DNA of 64,000 bases from assembly GCA_024867545.1 (NCBI GenBank), contig JANFNE010000018.1, forward strand, positions 124,001 to 188,000. The letters run 5' to 3'. Each line of letters starts with the position of its first letter. Position 1 is the first letter of the stretch. A model generated the notes under the pieces. That model did not search any database. It saw only the letters and a list, made by a program, of their open reading frames with translations, and was not told where the DNA came from. Below are positions 51,388-60,789 of the stretch, in pieces. Source of the stretch: Phytopythium helicoides. Taxonomy: Eukaryota > Oomycota > Peronosporomycetes > Pythiales > Pythiaceae. A program made the position numbers and the translations under genes.

Positions 51388-54153
51388 CTACTGTAGTAGC
51401 GAAGCAGTACTGCTTTCGACCTCCTGGCGATTTACTCGGAGCAGAAGCTGCTTCTCCGCGCGGTCGTTGTCTGTCCGTGATCGTGAAGGTGCCATGACGA
51501 TCCCAGCCGTGGAGAAGACTCGTTCTTGGTATGCCGTCGACGATACCTTGCCGAGCCATACCCTTGCAAGAGTCGAGATCATTGGAAACTGAGGCTCTCC
51601 TACTTCTCTAAACCAACGCAGAATATCGACTCTACTGAGCTCTGGCAAATTCCAGCATAGCATATCATCACCCCTCTTAAAGCACATTGTCTTTGACAGC
51701 ACAGCTCGATCAGCTTTGGGGTCCTGTGAAAGTGCTACATTGAGCCATTCCTCTTGAAACACCATCCAACGTTTGAAGTCTGCAATAGCCTCTCCTCTCA
51801 GTTCGGACTCTTGAAATCCAACTTTCGTTCTAGAAGGAACTGGTGCACCAAAAAACACTGTGGGAGACACGGTCGATGCTGTTGGTGGCTCCAGGATCCG
51901 CTTTTGCTTGGACTGAGTAGGTGATGAGATGGTGGTGAGTGGTGTCTCTTCGTTGAGTTCCTTGCCTCGAAGACGCATGTGCTCGGCGATGATTAGATCC
52001 TCGGCTTGTTTGAGTAACTTTTCTCTATGTAAATTCGGGCATCCTGTACCGTCAATAATTGCAGAGGCACAGTTCTTGGTTCTAGGGTCGAGAAGAAGAG
52101 CTACAGCCTCGTGAATAGATGGTGTAGGAAAGCGTTCGCGAATTTGTCCTAGGCATCTCGCGAGACAAGTTCGAGCAGGCTTTGACAGGGATTCAATACT
52201 GACATCCTCCCGCTCATGTTGATCTTCTGTTGTTGGACCACTGAGCGATGGTCGCATGACTAAGCATCTGAATGACTTGCACTTCAATTGCTGTTCAGCC
52301 ATTGTTCGGTACAGCACCATATATGACGCGACTAGTGTTGATGACTGTACATGAGATAGAGCAAGCTCAGCCAAGTGCTGGGTGATACCTTCCATCTCTC
52401 GAACCAGGGTCCATTCGCTGTCCGAGATATCTATGAACGGGTTTGAGGTATCCTCTTCCATGAAATAATACTTCATTGCTGTGTAGTTCACGATTGAGCG
52501 CCGCATCAACCGGCATGTCGACGCTACACGTACATCAACATCGACTAATGGCGCAATGCGAGGCAGGTTGTGAGCTTCCTGAATCTTCACCAGTTTGCTA
52601 GTCCTCTTTGGTGTTGAGAAGAAGTTGTTTAGTGCTCTTAGTTTTCGCACAATTGCCACTCCTTCAGGTAGAGCTCCACCAGTTGTCACTACTTTCCGTT
52701 CACCAATGATAACCGTTCCGTCGTCATCTTGCCTTGTTGACTTTGTTGTCTTGACGTTGTCTTTCAACCCAATGCCGTAGCCGATACAGAGATTCAACAA
52801 GTGCATTCGGCAATCCTCCTGATCTGTCTCCTCAAAGTAGTTTGCGACGGCACGAGCACTAGCTGTGGTATCGGACATCGTCCACCGTGCAAAGTCTCTA
52901 ATGTTAATGCCGTAGTGCTCAATGCAGCGATTCTCAATTAGTAACGAAACATCGCGACTGGTATGGCCGTCATTCTTCACTGATGCTAGCAAAGCAATGT
53001 GACGAAAACGCCAAGTGTGGTCGATAAAGGCCACAGATGCACCAATTACGCCAGTGCTCTTGTTGCAGGTCCAAGCATCGTGTATCAGCGTAAGGAACTT
53101 CATACCTCCCAGGTGATGGCTCTCTTCATCTAACAATGTGGAGACTGCAGTCGTGAACAGCTTAAATCTCCCCTCGGTAGAGTCGTTGTAAGTGTCTCTA
53201 GCCAAAATTTTTTGCTGTGTGTTGCCGCTAACCACCCGTATCATGTTCTGGAAAGCAGTTGTGGTCACCGTGTTGTATGCTAACCCATCGTCAGTTAGCC
53301 ACTCCGCGATCACTGTTCGAATCAGACTACCCGACGGTCGAAAGTACCTATCAATCTTCTTCTGTCTCTTCTTCAATGGCCGAGAAGTTTCTCCATCAGT
53401 ATCAAGCTGCTTTGCTGTTGACTCGTCTTTATCATCAACATCCCCGTGGCGCTTATGTATGTGCTTTGAGAGTTCATCATGGCTACGACTTATTGCTGCC
53501 GCTGCTCGATCTGTAGCTGAACTCAATGCTGCGACAGCAGCAGGATGCGCCGAATGGCGTCGACGCAGGTGTAAAAGTACGTTCGATCCATTTGATCCAC
53601 TGCATACAGCTCGTTTCCACGCACTATCGCGCTTGTGCCCTCGCTTCGATACTTGCTCAACGCAGAGGAGACACAGATGCGAGCCAATGCTTTTGCCATG
53701 ATGAATCTTCTTTTCTAGAACATACACCACCTCCCACATCTTGTGTCTCCCAGCGGTATACTTGAAGTACCGTACTTCCGCTGGTACTGTCCGTCTGCAT
53801 ACAGCAAGTAGTCGCTGAAGATTGTATGTGTCAGTGCTAGGTAGTTCGTCACTCGACATCGTAGTAGCGCTGCTGCTAACTAGGTCTTGAGTGTCATCGA
53901 CTTCAGAGCTCGAAGACATATCACTTGACTCGGTGTTCGTAACGAGAACCGTCTCCCGAGCCATGACACTTCCTTTATTAGTTGAAGCCGGAGGGTTGAT
54001 AACATCAGCGCAGTGTTTGCTACAAACTCGAACGTTTAGCTCTCCTTCCATGTACTTGTTGCTGCAAATGTGATGGACCGCACGCGTGCAATTGGCGCAT
54101 GGTTCAACAGCGAGATCAGCCCCTAGCTTGCAGTTCTTGGCTTGACAGCTCAT
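51388..54153 (-). CDS. hAT-family transposase
   Basis: 921 aa from the ATG at 54153 (MSCQAKNCKLG). The frame also runs upstream to a TTG. The N-terminus has a Cys/His cluster (CQAKNC...CANCTRAVHHIC...CSKHC), then a BED-type zinc finger near residues 135-200 (HLCLLC...LLHLRRRHSAH). The middle is the RNase-H-like catalytic region (FLTLIHDAWTCNKSTGVIGASVAFIDHTWRF with a likely catalytic Asp; later LLDPRTKNCAS). The C-terminal hAT dimerisation domain reads FPMISTLARVWLGKVSSTAYQERVFSTAG. No internal stop or frameshift was seen. It catalyses cut-and-paste transposition with 8-bp target duplications, which is what the flanks show. Confidence 0.92.
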   Translation of the reverse strand: MSCQAKNCKLGADLAVEPCANCTRAVHHICSNKYMEGELNVRVCSKHCADVINPPASTNKGSVMARETVLVTNTESSDMSSSSEVDDTQDLVSSSATTMSSDELPSTDTYNLQRLLAVCRRTVPAEVRYFKYTAGRHKMWEVVYVLEKKIHHGKSIGSHLCLLCVEQVSKRGHKRDSAWKRAVCSGSNGSNVLLHLRRRHSAHPAAVAALSSATDRAAAAISRSHDELSKHIHKRHGDVDDKDESTAKQLDTDGETSRPLKKRQKKIDRYFRPSGSLIRTVIAEWLTDDGLAYNTVTTTAFQNMIRVVSGNTQQKILARDTYNDSTEGRFKLFTTAVSTLLDEESHHLGGMKFLTLIHDAWTCNKSTGVIGASVAFIDHTWRFRHIALLASVKNDGHTSRDVSLLIENRCIEHYGINIRDFARWTMSDTTASARAVANYFEETDQEDCRMHLLNLCIGYGIGLKDNVKTTKSTRQDDDGTVIIGERKVVTTGGALPEGVAIVRKLRALNNFFSTPKRTSKLVKIQEAHNLPRIAPLVDVDVRVASTCRLMRRSIVNYTAMKYYFMEEDTSNPFIDISDSEWTLVREMEGITQHLAELALSHVQSSTLVASYMVLYRTMAEQQLKCKSFRCLVMRPSLSGPTTEDQHEREDVSIESLSKPARTCLARCLGQIRERFPTPSIHEAVALLLDPRTKNCASAIIDGTGCPNLHREKLLKQAEDLIIAEHMRLRGKELNEETPLTTISSPTQSKQKRILEPPTASTVSPTVFFGAPVPSRTKVGFQESELRGEAIADFKRWMVFQEEWLNVALSQDPKADRAVLSKTMCFKRGDDMLCWNLPELSRVDILRWFREVGEPQFPMISTLARVWLGKVSSTAYQERVFSTAGIVMAPSRSRTDNDRAEKQLLLRVNRQEVESSTASLLQ

Positions 54154-54465
54154 TTCAGTAAAGCGCGGCGGAAATTGTGTTAGGTTTTGCTTGAGGTCTA
54201 GCTGGAAAGGGCTGAAATGTGGCTGGGTTGCAGTCGTCAGCTCGCCATTTATTCTTGTTGCGCACAAGAGGATACCGAGGCAACCAAAGCTCGCAGCTTT
54301 GAGCGCTCTAAAAGTAGCTGCAGCAAGTATTACCAGTTTAGATGCATTATCATCCAGAGTAGTGATGCATGAGAATCATGCTGCACCAGAATCCGAAGAC
54401 GTAGTGTAGTTGCAGGTGATACAGTATAGTATCCTTTTGTAGCTTGATCGTCCCTACTTTTGGAA

Positions 54466-54480
54466 TACTATGAAACCCTG
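54466..54480 (-). repeat. hAT right terminal inverted repeat
   Basis: TACTATGAAACCCTG, exact reverse complement of 51267-51281; the identity ends after 15 bp. Confidence 0.93.
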
Positions 54481-54488
54481 CCTGATGG
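54481..54488. repeat. 8-bp target-site duplication, right
   Basis: CCTGATGG, identical to 51259-51266. The following bases AGATGGCGAATGCTTCAAGA then TGA continue the pre-insertion PX14 reading frame to its original stop. Confidence 0.93.
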
Positions 54489-55848
54489 AGATGGCGAATG
54501 CTTCAAGATGAGAGATCTACAGTAGTCTAGTGTATTTATCAACGAGGCAATGGAGACACGAGACGCTGGGGGCGTTTACGCCATTCGCCATGCTCTCGAT
54601 GGCCCAAAAGTTGCTGTGAGTCCTTGCGACGTGGAAGGAAGCGTGGAGGCACGCGCCTTGGCGACCATCGGCTCGATCGCAGAGTGAATTGACGAGGAAT
54701 TTCAATCACCAAGCGGAGCATGCCTCCAGCATGTCTTTGAGGCCCTGCGTATTTATACTTCGTTGCCGGCAAGTGCAAGGCTACACTTCGCTGCAAGCCG
54801 AGCTTGGTGATCGCATGGAGCCGAGTTCTTTCAAGCCTGGAGACCAAGCGAGGCACGTGCCAGCTGCTCACGATCCGCAGATGACCTGGGGTTTGGATTC
54901 GGTGTGACTCGCGTTCGTTATTGTAGCGTTGCGTTCTCGTGGTAAGCTGGTGGGCTTGACGCGGCGCGCGTGACCCTGGCGCCGACATCTCCTTCCGCTG
55001 CCTGTATCAACAGTATATATGTATGATTTGATATTACATTTTTATGTAATCATGTGCAAATGACCTGTATAAAACAGTGTGGAAGGTGGGTGTGGTAGGC
55101 GCGGCAGGGCGGATCATCAGGACGCGCGCAAGCGAGTCGCGCGCGTCAAGCGCTATGCACGAGGGTCATCGGTGTCGAGTTAAAGGTACCTTCGGTTCCA
55201 GAGGCTGTGCTGTGCTGGCTGGCCGCGGGGCGACGAGCTCGGCGCCAGTCGAAGTCCGAGGCCTGTCTTGGCGCCGGTGTATCGCGCGGAAGGACGGGGC
55301 GCTGCTTCAGAAACGGTCGACAGACAGATGGGTCGGTCGCGTCACCCGACCCGAGTGGCCCCGACGTCTACGCATCGAGTCTCACGAGAGCCGAACGTGG
55401 CGAGCAGGAAGCGTGGGCAAGCCGCCCTTGCGCCTCGCAAGCATGCGCGTCAACGTTGGCAGCGCTGGTCGCAAGCATGCGCGTCAACGTCGGCGCGCAT
55501 GGTCCGCCGTCCAGTCCCGGTTTAGCGCGCGCTGCATTTTCATTCAGATATAGAGGTTCTCCTAATCCCTTCCATTCAGTCGCTCACTCCACACTGTTCA
55601 CAAACCCATCGGTTTTAGCGGGGTATCATCTGCCATAGGGTGCGAAACTCCGAGAGCCGGGCGCGGAGTGGCACGCCGCAAACCAGGCACCACCCTGATG
55701 CGCCGCTGGGAATCAAGCATCTCCCCGGCTTCTCAACGCACGTCGCGGCTGGCTGGCAGCTCTCTGGCTGCATGGAGGCGCCGCGGCGGCTCGGCCGTCC
55801 ACCGGCGGCACTCTGCGACTCTCCGCCTGCCCCCCAAGCGCCGCCAAC
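54489..55848. other. Intergenic 1.36 kb between the hAT element and PX15
   Basis: Starts with the displaced original 3' end of PX14. A small hairpin ATTACAT-tttt-ATGTAAT lies at 55033-55050. A 22-nt direct repeat TCGCAAGCATGCGCGTCAACGT occurs at 55436 and again 33 nt later at 55469. An initiator-like TTCATTCAG near 55544 may serve PX15. No gene supported. Confidence 0.4.
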
Positions 55849-56547
55849 ATGTGCGTCGAGCTCGCCGACTGCCCCGCGCTCTCGCCCAAGCCCAGCGCCG
55901 CGTGCCTGCGGCCGCTCGGCCGCCTGCCCAGCCTCGCGCCCACGGCGCTCGTGCCGTCCTGCGTCTCGCCCCGCAGCCAGGCGCTGGCCGAGCTCGCCAA
56001 CGTCGAGTCGGTGCGCGTGCGCGCGCGCGGCGACGTGTTCGTGGTCGAGCTCTTCTCCAAGCCTGCGCCGCGCTCGGAGCGGCGCATCCCGCTGCCGCTG
56101 GCCGCCAGCTCCCGCGTGGGCGCCAGCTCGCCCTCGTCGCCCCGGTCGACCGGCAGCGCGAGCCCCAGGGCCAGCATCAAGATGGCGTCGCCCAGCGACC
56201 CCACGGCGCCGACCGTCGCGGTCGAGAAGCGCCTCGCCGACTTCTCCGACCTGCGCAACCAAATGTACCTGGGCATCATGGCGGCCCACGTGCGCCAGCC
56301 CTTCTGCGCCTACTGCCGAGAGCTCCTGAACCACTCCATCTGGGGCTACCGCGTGCCCACGGGTCTTGGCGCGCGCTTGCTGGGCATGCGCGACCGCGAG
56401 GACTCGCGCACGGTCGCGCTGCTCACGCAGTTCGCCACCGAGCTGCTCGAACGCACGCTCGCCACCGACACGCATGCGTCCACGTGCCACTGCAGCTCGC
56501 AGACCGACGTGCCCGTCATGGTGCGCGACTTCTTCTTCGGCCAGTGA
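55849..56547 (+). CDS. PX-like domain protein PX15
   Basis: 232 aa. N-terminal LRPLGRLPSLAPTALVPSCVSPRSQALAELANVESVRV, VFVVELFSKPAPRSERRIPLP, a Ser/Pro-rich loop, EKRLADFSDLRNQMYLGIMAAH, C-A-Y-C, LNHSIWGYRVPTGLGARLLGMRDRED, LTQFATELLERTL and a terminal CHCSSQTDVPVMVRDFFFGQ. The region after CxxC (WGYRVPTGLGARLL versus WAHRVPVGFGARVL in PX14) makes PX14 and PX15 sister genes now separated by the transposon. Confidence 0.83.
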   Translation: MCVELADCPALSPKPSAACLRPLGRLPSLAPTALVPSCVSPRSQALAELANVESVRVRARGDVFVVELFSKPAPRSERRIPLPLAASSRVGASSPSSPRSTGSASPRASIKMASPSDPTAPTVAVEKRLADFSDLRNQMYLGIMAAHVRQPFCAYCRELLNHSIWGYRVPTGLGARLLGMRDREDSRTVALLTQFATELLERTLATDTHASTCHCSSQTDVPVMVRDFFFGQ

Positions 56548-56756
56548 GGTGTCGAGCGACAGACACCCATTAGTATTTGATATTTAATGAGCGCGCGAGC
56601 GCAATAGATGCATGCGATTCTCTCTCAAAGACGGTGGCGGCAGTGGTGGTGGTAATGTGACAGTGGTAGTGGAGGTGTGGCAGTGGCAGTCATGGCAATA
56701 ACGGAGAGCGTCGAGTTCATTCACGACAATAAAAACTACTCATAGCTGCTCGACTT

Positions 56757-57668
56757 TCAGATGATGCCGAGCGAGGACGAGAACGGCTTGCGCAGGAAGT
56801 CGTCGACGAGCGCGACGGCCTTGACGCGCGCCTCGCATTCAGCAGGCGCCAGCTTCTCGTTGTTGCTCGCTAGCTGCTCCTCTTCCTCCTCCTCCAGCAG
56901 GTCGCTGAAGCGCGCAGCCAGATCCAGCGCATCATTGACGAGGCTGGCGAGCAGCTCTCTGCGTGAGCGCTCGGTCGAGAAGACGCGGCGCAGCTGCAGC
57001 GCCTGGTACCGCCGGCGCGCTCCCAGCGCGTGCAGCTCGCGGCAGTCGGCGCACTTGGTTGAGTCGTGCGTCGGCGAGGGCTCCACGAGCGCGCGCAGCC
57101 TCGAGCGCAGCTGCGCGAACTCGCGGAAGCGGTGCTCGACGCGGTAGTCGGACTCTCGCTCGGCGCGCATGACCTCGTCCAGCGCCTCCCTCGAGAGCGC
57201 CGAGCCCGCCGCGCTGTAGGCGCAGTCCGACAGCCGCTGGCGCTCCGAGCGCCGCTGCAGGTACACGTCCACCACGTACAGCGAGTGGCCGTCGCGCCGC
57301 AGCTTGGCCGACACCTCGACGTACTCGACGCGCTGCAGCGGCGAGAAGGAGCTGGCGCGGCCGCGGCCCCTCGCGCGCGCGCCCGCCGTGCTGGTGCTGC
57401 TCTGCGTCGACATGCGGCGGCACGCGGCGGCCGACGGCGCCGAGACCGCCAGCGCCACGACCTGCGCGGCCGTGGGCGTCAGCACGGCGCTCTCGGGCTC
57501 CTCGGGGGCCTCGGCGGTCGGCTGCGGCTTGACGAGCGCGTCGGCGTCGCCCTGCGGCTCGCGGGGGCCGAGCGTCAGCAGCGTCATGGCGCGCGGATCG
57601 TCGAATGGCGCCGCCGCGCTCAGCGAAATGGCGTGGCGTGAACATGGCGCATGCTTGCGGGACGGCAT
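56757..57668 (-). CDS. PX-like domain protein PX16 (reverse strand)
   Basis: 303 aa, the longest copy. About 105 N-terminal residues are Ala/Pro/Ser-rich. The core is LQRVEYVEVSAKLRRDGHSLYVVDVYLQRRSERQR (no SRIPT), YRVEHRFREFAQLRSRLRALVEP, C-A-D-C with the pair present, RRVFSTERSRRELLASLVNDALDLAARF, an acidic EEEEEE stretch, AECEARVKAVALVDDFLRKPF. It belongs with the outer, canonical subtype (HRF-x-EF like PX01). Tail-to-tail with PX15, 209 bp between stops, including a GGT/GTG-rich simple-sequence patch near 56633-56690. Confidence 0.82.
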   Translation of the reverse strand: MPSRKHAPCSRHAISLSAAAPFDDPRAMTLLTLGPREPQGDADALVKPQPTAEAPEEPESAVLTPTAAQVVALAVSAPSAAACRRMSTQSSTSTAGARARGRGRASSFSPLQRVEYVEVSAKLRRDGHSLYVVDVYLQRRSERQRLSDCAYSAAGSALSREALDEVMRAERESDYRVEHRFREFAQLRSRLRALVEPSPTHDSTKCADCRELHALGARRRYQALQLRRVFSTERSRRELLASLVNDALDLAARFSDLLEEEEEEQLASNNEKLAPAECEARVKAVALVDDFLRKPFSSSLGII

Positions 57669-59404
57669 GCTGTTTGTATCACGCTAAAGCGTAGAGACTG
57701 GCCGTAAAACCATGTCGCAGTGCCCAGATGTATGGGGGTTTGTATAGATTCCTCCGAATGCCGTGCGACGCTAAAATGTAGCTGGCCGGGTGGCGTCGAC
57801 GTGTTGAAGCGGCACCGCGAGGAGGAGCTGCTCCGCCGCCACCACCCACGACCGATGGTGGTGCTTGGGCACGTGGCTTCATTAGGACCGGTGGTCTTGA
57901 TCACCACTGGGTGAAAGAGCTGCCGAACGACTCGAGAACCTGCTGCGGCAGCCATTCCCATCAAAGTCGCCTTCATGCTCCTCTCGAGGCGAAATCCCTC
58001 TACTTGACGCGGGGAGATTGTGTGGCGGAAGAGCTTTGCGGGCCTTGGGTGAAACGAAGTGAGCTTCAGCCAGTTTGAGTCTTGCGAAGAATCGCGGAGC
58101 GTGACGCTGGTCTTCTAGGAAGACGGCTTTGGGCCAAAGTATCTATCGCCCTGTGTTGAAAGGAACAGCAGCAGCTGCTGTGCTTTCTCGTGCAGATGGA
58201 ACGATCCATCATGCGTTGGTGCACAGCCCAATTACACAACATGTGTGTTGCCACCAACAACGATACTCGTGCTCATTCGAGTGTACTGAACATCGTTGCG
58301 TCGTTGTGGCCGAATTGGCCCGAGGTGTAAATTACAGCCATAAGCACATGCGGTCTCGCGGCGAAGCCTTCCTGTGGATGCAGAGATCTCGGCTCGCCAA
58401 AGAGCCGCCACGTTCGCACCTGGGGACGCCCGTTTCGCGTCCTGATATTCCAGACCGCCAGTCGCAAACGGACTTGTCTGAGCGCAAATCACCGCTTCTG
58501 AGTGAGAACTTGTGATTCGAGCTCCACCTAATCTCGATGGCGACGCCCACCACAGCCAGACACTGCCGCGAGCGCGAGCTGTGTTATCCATCCCTCGCAG
58601 TGGTGCATGATGCGATGGCGATAGCGCGCGAGTGATAGTGTTCGGTGTCTCCATCTGTTGACGCGTGTACAGTAAGCACGAGCCTTCACGTGTGGCACCA
58701 GAGCACCGCACCGCCGCGATTGCGCGGCGTCACCTCGCGACGCCATAGATCGATGGTAATCGAGGGATTTGCTGTGCTTGAAGCGTGGTGGAACACCGCG
58801 CTACAAGTGCGTACAGTACCGGCATTTCTATAGCCGCAGGAGGCATCAACACGGCGCGGGCCGTCAACGGACTCGGAGCAATCAAAATCCGATTGCGGCA
58901 CCCCGCGTGGCGTCATCGATTGCTGCACACTCATTCCGCTTTGCGTGTCGCAAGGCGCCGATGATGTCGCCCCCGCCCGCCTTCGGATCGCCAGCCAGTC
59001 GCTTCACGCGGATGTGGATCGCTTCTGGTTTTTAAAACCGTTCAGCCAGCCAGCGAGCCAGCGAGCGAGAGTGTCGTAGCGAACCAGGCCAAGCGAGCAG
59101 CTATCGCACCTCGACCTGCTACTGTAGCATCCCCCCCCCTCCACTTTCTCCAAGTGCCAGCCTTTACCACCTCAAAGCTCCTCCACCAAGTCCCATCGAC
59201 GCCCACGAGCCACACGCCGCGAGCCGTTCCGCCCCCCAAATTTGTGTTTACCCATCGGGTCGGGAGCGTATTACGCGCGCGTCGCGAGGGGTAGGTCTCG
59301 GCGCGACGGGGCGTAATCGCTGCCGCACGTCCATTGGCTAAAAAGGCGGTCGAGCCAGCTTGAGGGACCGTAAGCAGCGGAAACCCCGCGGCGGCGGCAA
59401 GCAG
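57669..59404. other. Intergenic 1.7 kb between PX16 and PX17 (divergent)
   Basis: Shared upstream region of two head-to-head genes. Several open frames of 60-160 codons (for example 58129-58515 +, 58232-58711 -) have no recognisable domains. A C-rich run is near 59130-59142. Confidence 0.4.
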
Positions 59405-60187
59405 ATGACTCGAAGGCGGCGCTCATTCCGCAAGTCTCTCGCCAGGCCGCACGCCTCGCCCGCCCTCATGCCGTCGCTCATGCTCCAAGACGCGGCCGAC
59501 AGCCAGCCGCTGCGCCCGCTGCAGCTGTTGACGCGCAAGCGCTCGGCGCTCAACGTGTCGGACGCCACGGCCGCCAGCAAGGAGCTGGCGGTCTCGACCA
59601 CTACGGCCGCCAGCAGCTCGGCGCTGCCGCACGCGCCGCCGCTCTCGCCCGTGGTGGTCGAGCCCATGCGCTGGTCGTCGGCGTCCAACTCGCTCACGTT
59701 CCTCACGACCGTCGAGCGCGTCGAGATCCGCGAGACGGTGCAGCGCGACGGAGTGACCTACTACGTGCTCGACGTGTTCCTCTTCCACACCAACTCGCGC
59801 CTGCCCACGTTCGTCAACAACCCGCGCCGCGCGTCGGCCGCACGCGTCTCGGCCTGCTGCACGCGCGCCGCCAGCGAGCCAGACTTCCGCGTCGAGCGCC
59901 GCTACTCGGACTTTGAGCGCCTGCGCGCGCAGGTGCGCTGCTGGGCGTGCATGGACGCCGTCGTCATGTGCGACTTCTGCGACAACATCACCAAGTACAC
60001 GCGCTTCGAGCCGCGCCAGCCGCGCTTCCTCGTCAAGATCGCCACCAACGTCGAGCAGCGCAAGCGCATCCTCGCCAGCTTCATCAACGACTTTGTGCTC
60101 ATGGCCCAGTTCTCGCAGCACCGCAATGTGCGCTGCGAGGCGCGCGAGCACGTGCCCACGCTCATCGAGTCGTTCATCCGCGACTGA
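59405..60187 (+). CDS. PX-like domain protein PX17
   Basis: 260 aa from the ATG at 59405; a later ATG at 59468 would give 239 aa. The frame upstream of 59405 opens from a TTG only. The N-terminus is basic then Ser/Ala-rich. The family motif LSPVVVEPMRWSSASNSLTFLTTVERVEIRETVQRDG leads into VTYYVLDVFLFH, SRLPT, PDFRVERRYSDFERLRAQV, C-D-F-C, FEPRQPRFLVKIATNVEQRKRILASFINDFVLMA and a terminal CEAREHVPTLIESFIRD. Together with PX02 and PX18 this is the most PX-like copy, with RRYSDFERLR fully canonical. Confidence 0.86.
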   Translation: MTRRRRSFRKSLARPHASPALMPSLMLQDAADSQPLRPLQLLTRKRSALNVSDATAASKELAVSTTTAASSSALPHAPPLSPVVVEPMRWSSASNSLTFLTTVERVEIRETVQRDGVTYYVLDVFLFHTNSRLPTFVNNPRRASAARVSACCTRAASEPDFRVERRYSDFERLRAQVRCWACMDAVVMCDFCDNITKYTRFEPRQPRFLVKIATNVEQRKRILASFINDFVLMAQFSQHRNVRCEAREHVPTLIESFIRD

Positions 60188-60789
60188 GCGAGCCCCTTCC
60201 ATGTCGGTCTTTGTTCCCCTGCTCGGTTCGTGAAAGGACGTCGTAGTAGTAGTCGCGTCGGAGAGGCCGGTCCCAGCTAGACTCCCAGACTCGCCGGCCT
60301 CCCCCTCGCCAGTAGTTGTCCGCCTTATGACATGAATCGAGCTGTAATTTATTCCTCACGCGCTGCGTTTCCCCACCTCTTCTTCCATTAGGTGCACCCG
60401 TGGGTCCACTCGAATCTCCAGCCACCACTGGCTGGCTGCCCAACACTGCGATGTATCCATTAAGGCATCTGGACGATTTCAATCACTAGCCACATGATCG
60501 ACTACCGGTAGTTTCGCCCAGCTGTGCGGCACGTTGATGGCTACAGTACATACATGTAGACCGCGACGCCGCGTTCTCGACGGCACCGCCGCCGCCAACT
60601 GCTTCCAGCTCCATCATCTCGCGACGTCGCGAGTCGCCGCGAGAGATCTTGAGGCAGGGCACGCGGCATAATCGCCGGTGGCAGCTGCGTGATTACTGCG
60701 CCGCCACAATGAAGGTCGCTTGCGCCACGACCAACGCTCTGCGGCGGGGAGGGAAACAAGCAAGGGAAGCCGAGCCGAGCCGAGCCGGC
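60188..60789. other. Intergenic between PX17 and the CDIN1-like gene
   Basis: 602 bp; leader and promoter of the nuclease gene. A frame-open ATG at 60709 exists, but the downstream start at 60790 fits the family better. Confidence 0.4.

Larger units (their letters stand above)
51267..54480 (-). mobile_element. Complete hAT-family DNA transposon, 3214 bp
   Basis: Bounded by perfect 15-bp terminal inverted repeats, CAGGGTTTCATAGTA at 51267-51281 and its reverse complement at 54466-54480, with CAGGG termini typical of hAT elements and an 8-bp target-site duplication on both sides. It carries one intact transposase gene on the minus strand. Perfect duplication, matching TIRs and an open transposase frame point to a recent insertion that may still be mobile. 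It landed in the final codons of PX14. Confidence 0.95.

Noticed and set aside
51387..54526. ACTACTGTAG (51387) and CTACAGTAGT (54517) as transposon ends
   Set aside because: The left copy overlaps the transposase stop, no target duplication flanks the pair, and the outer CAGGG repeats with a perfect 8-bp duplication clearly define the element.
55033..55050. Hairpin ATTACAT-tttt-ATGTAAT as a terminator
   Set aside because: Eukaryotic context, isolated from any gene end and only a 7-bp stem; kept as a note only.
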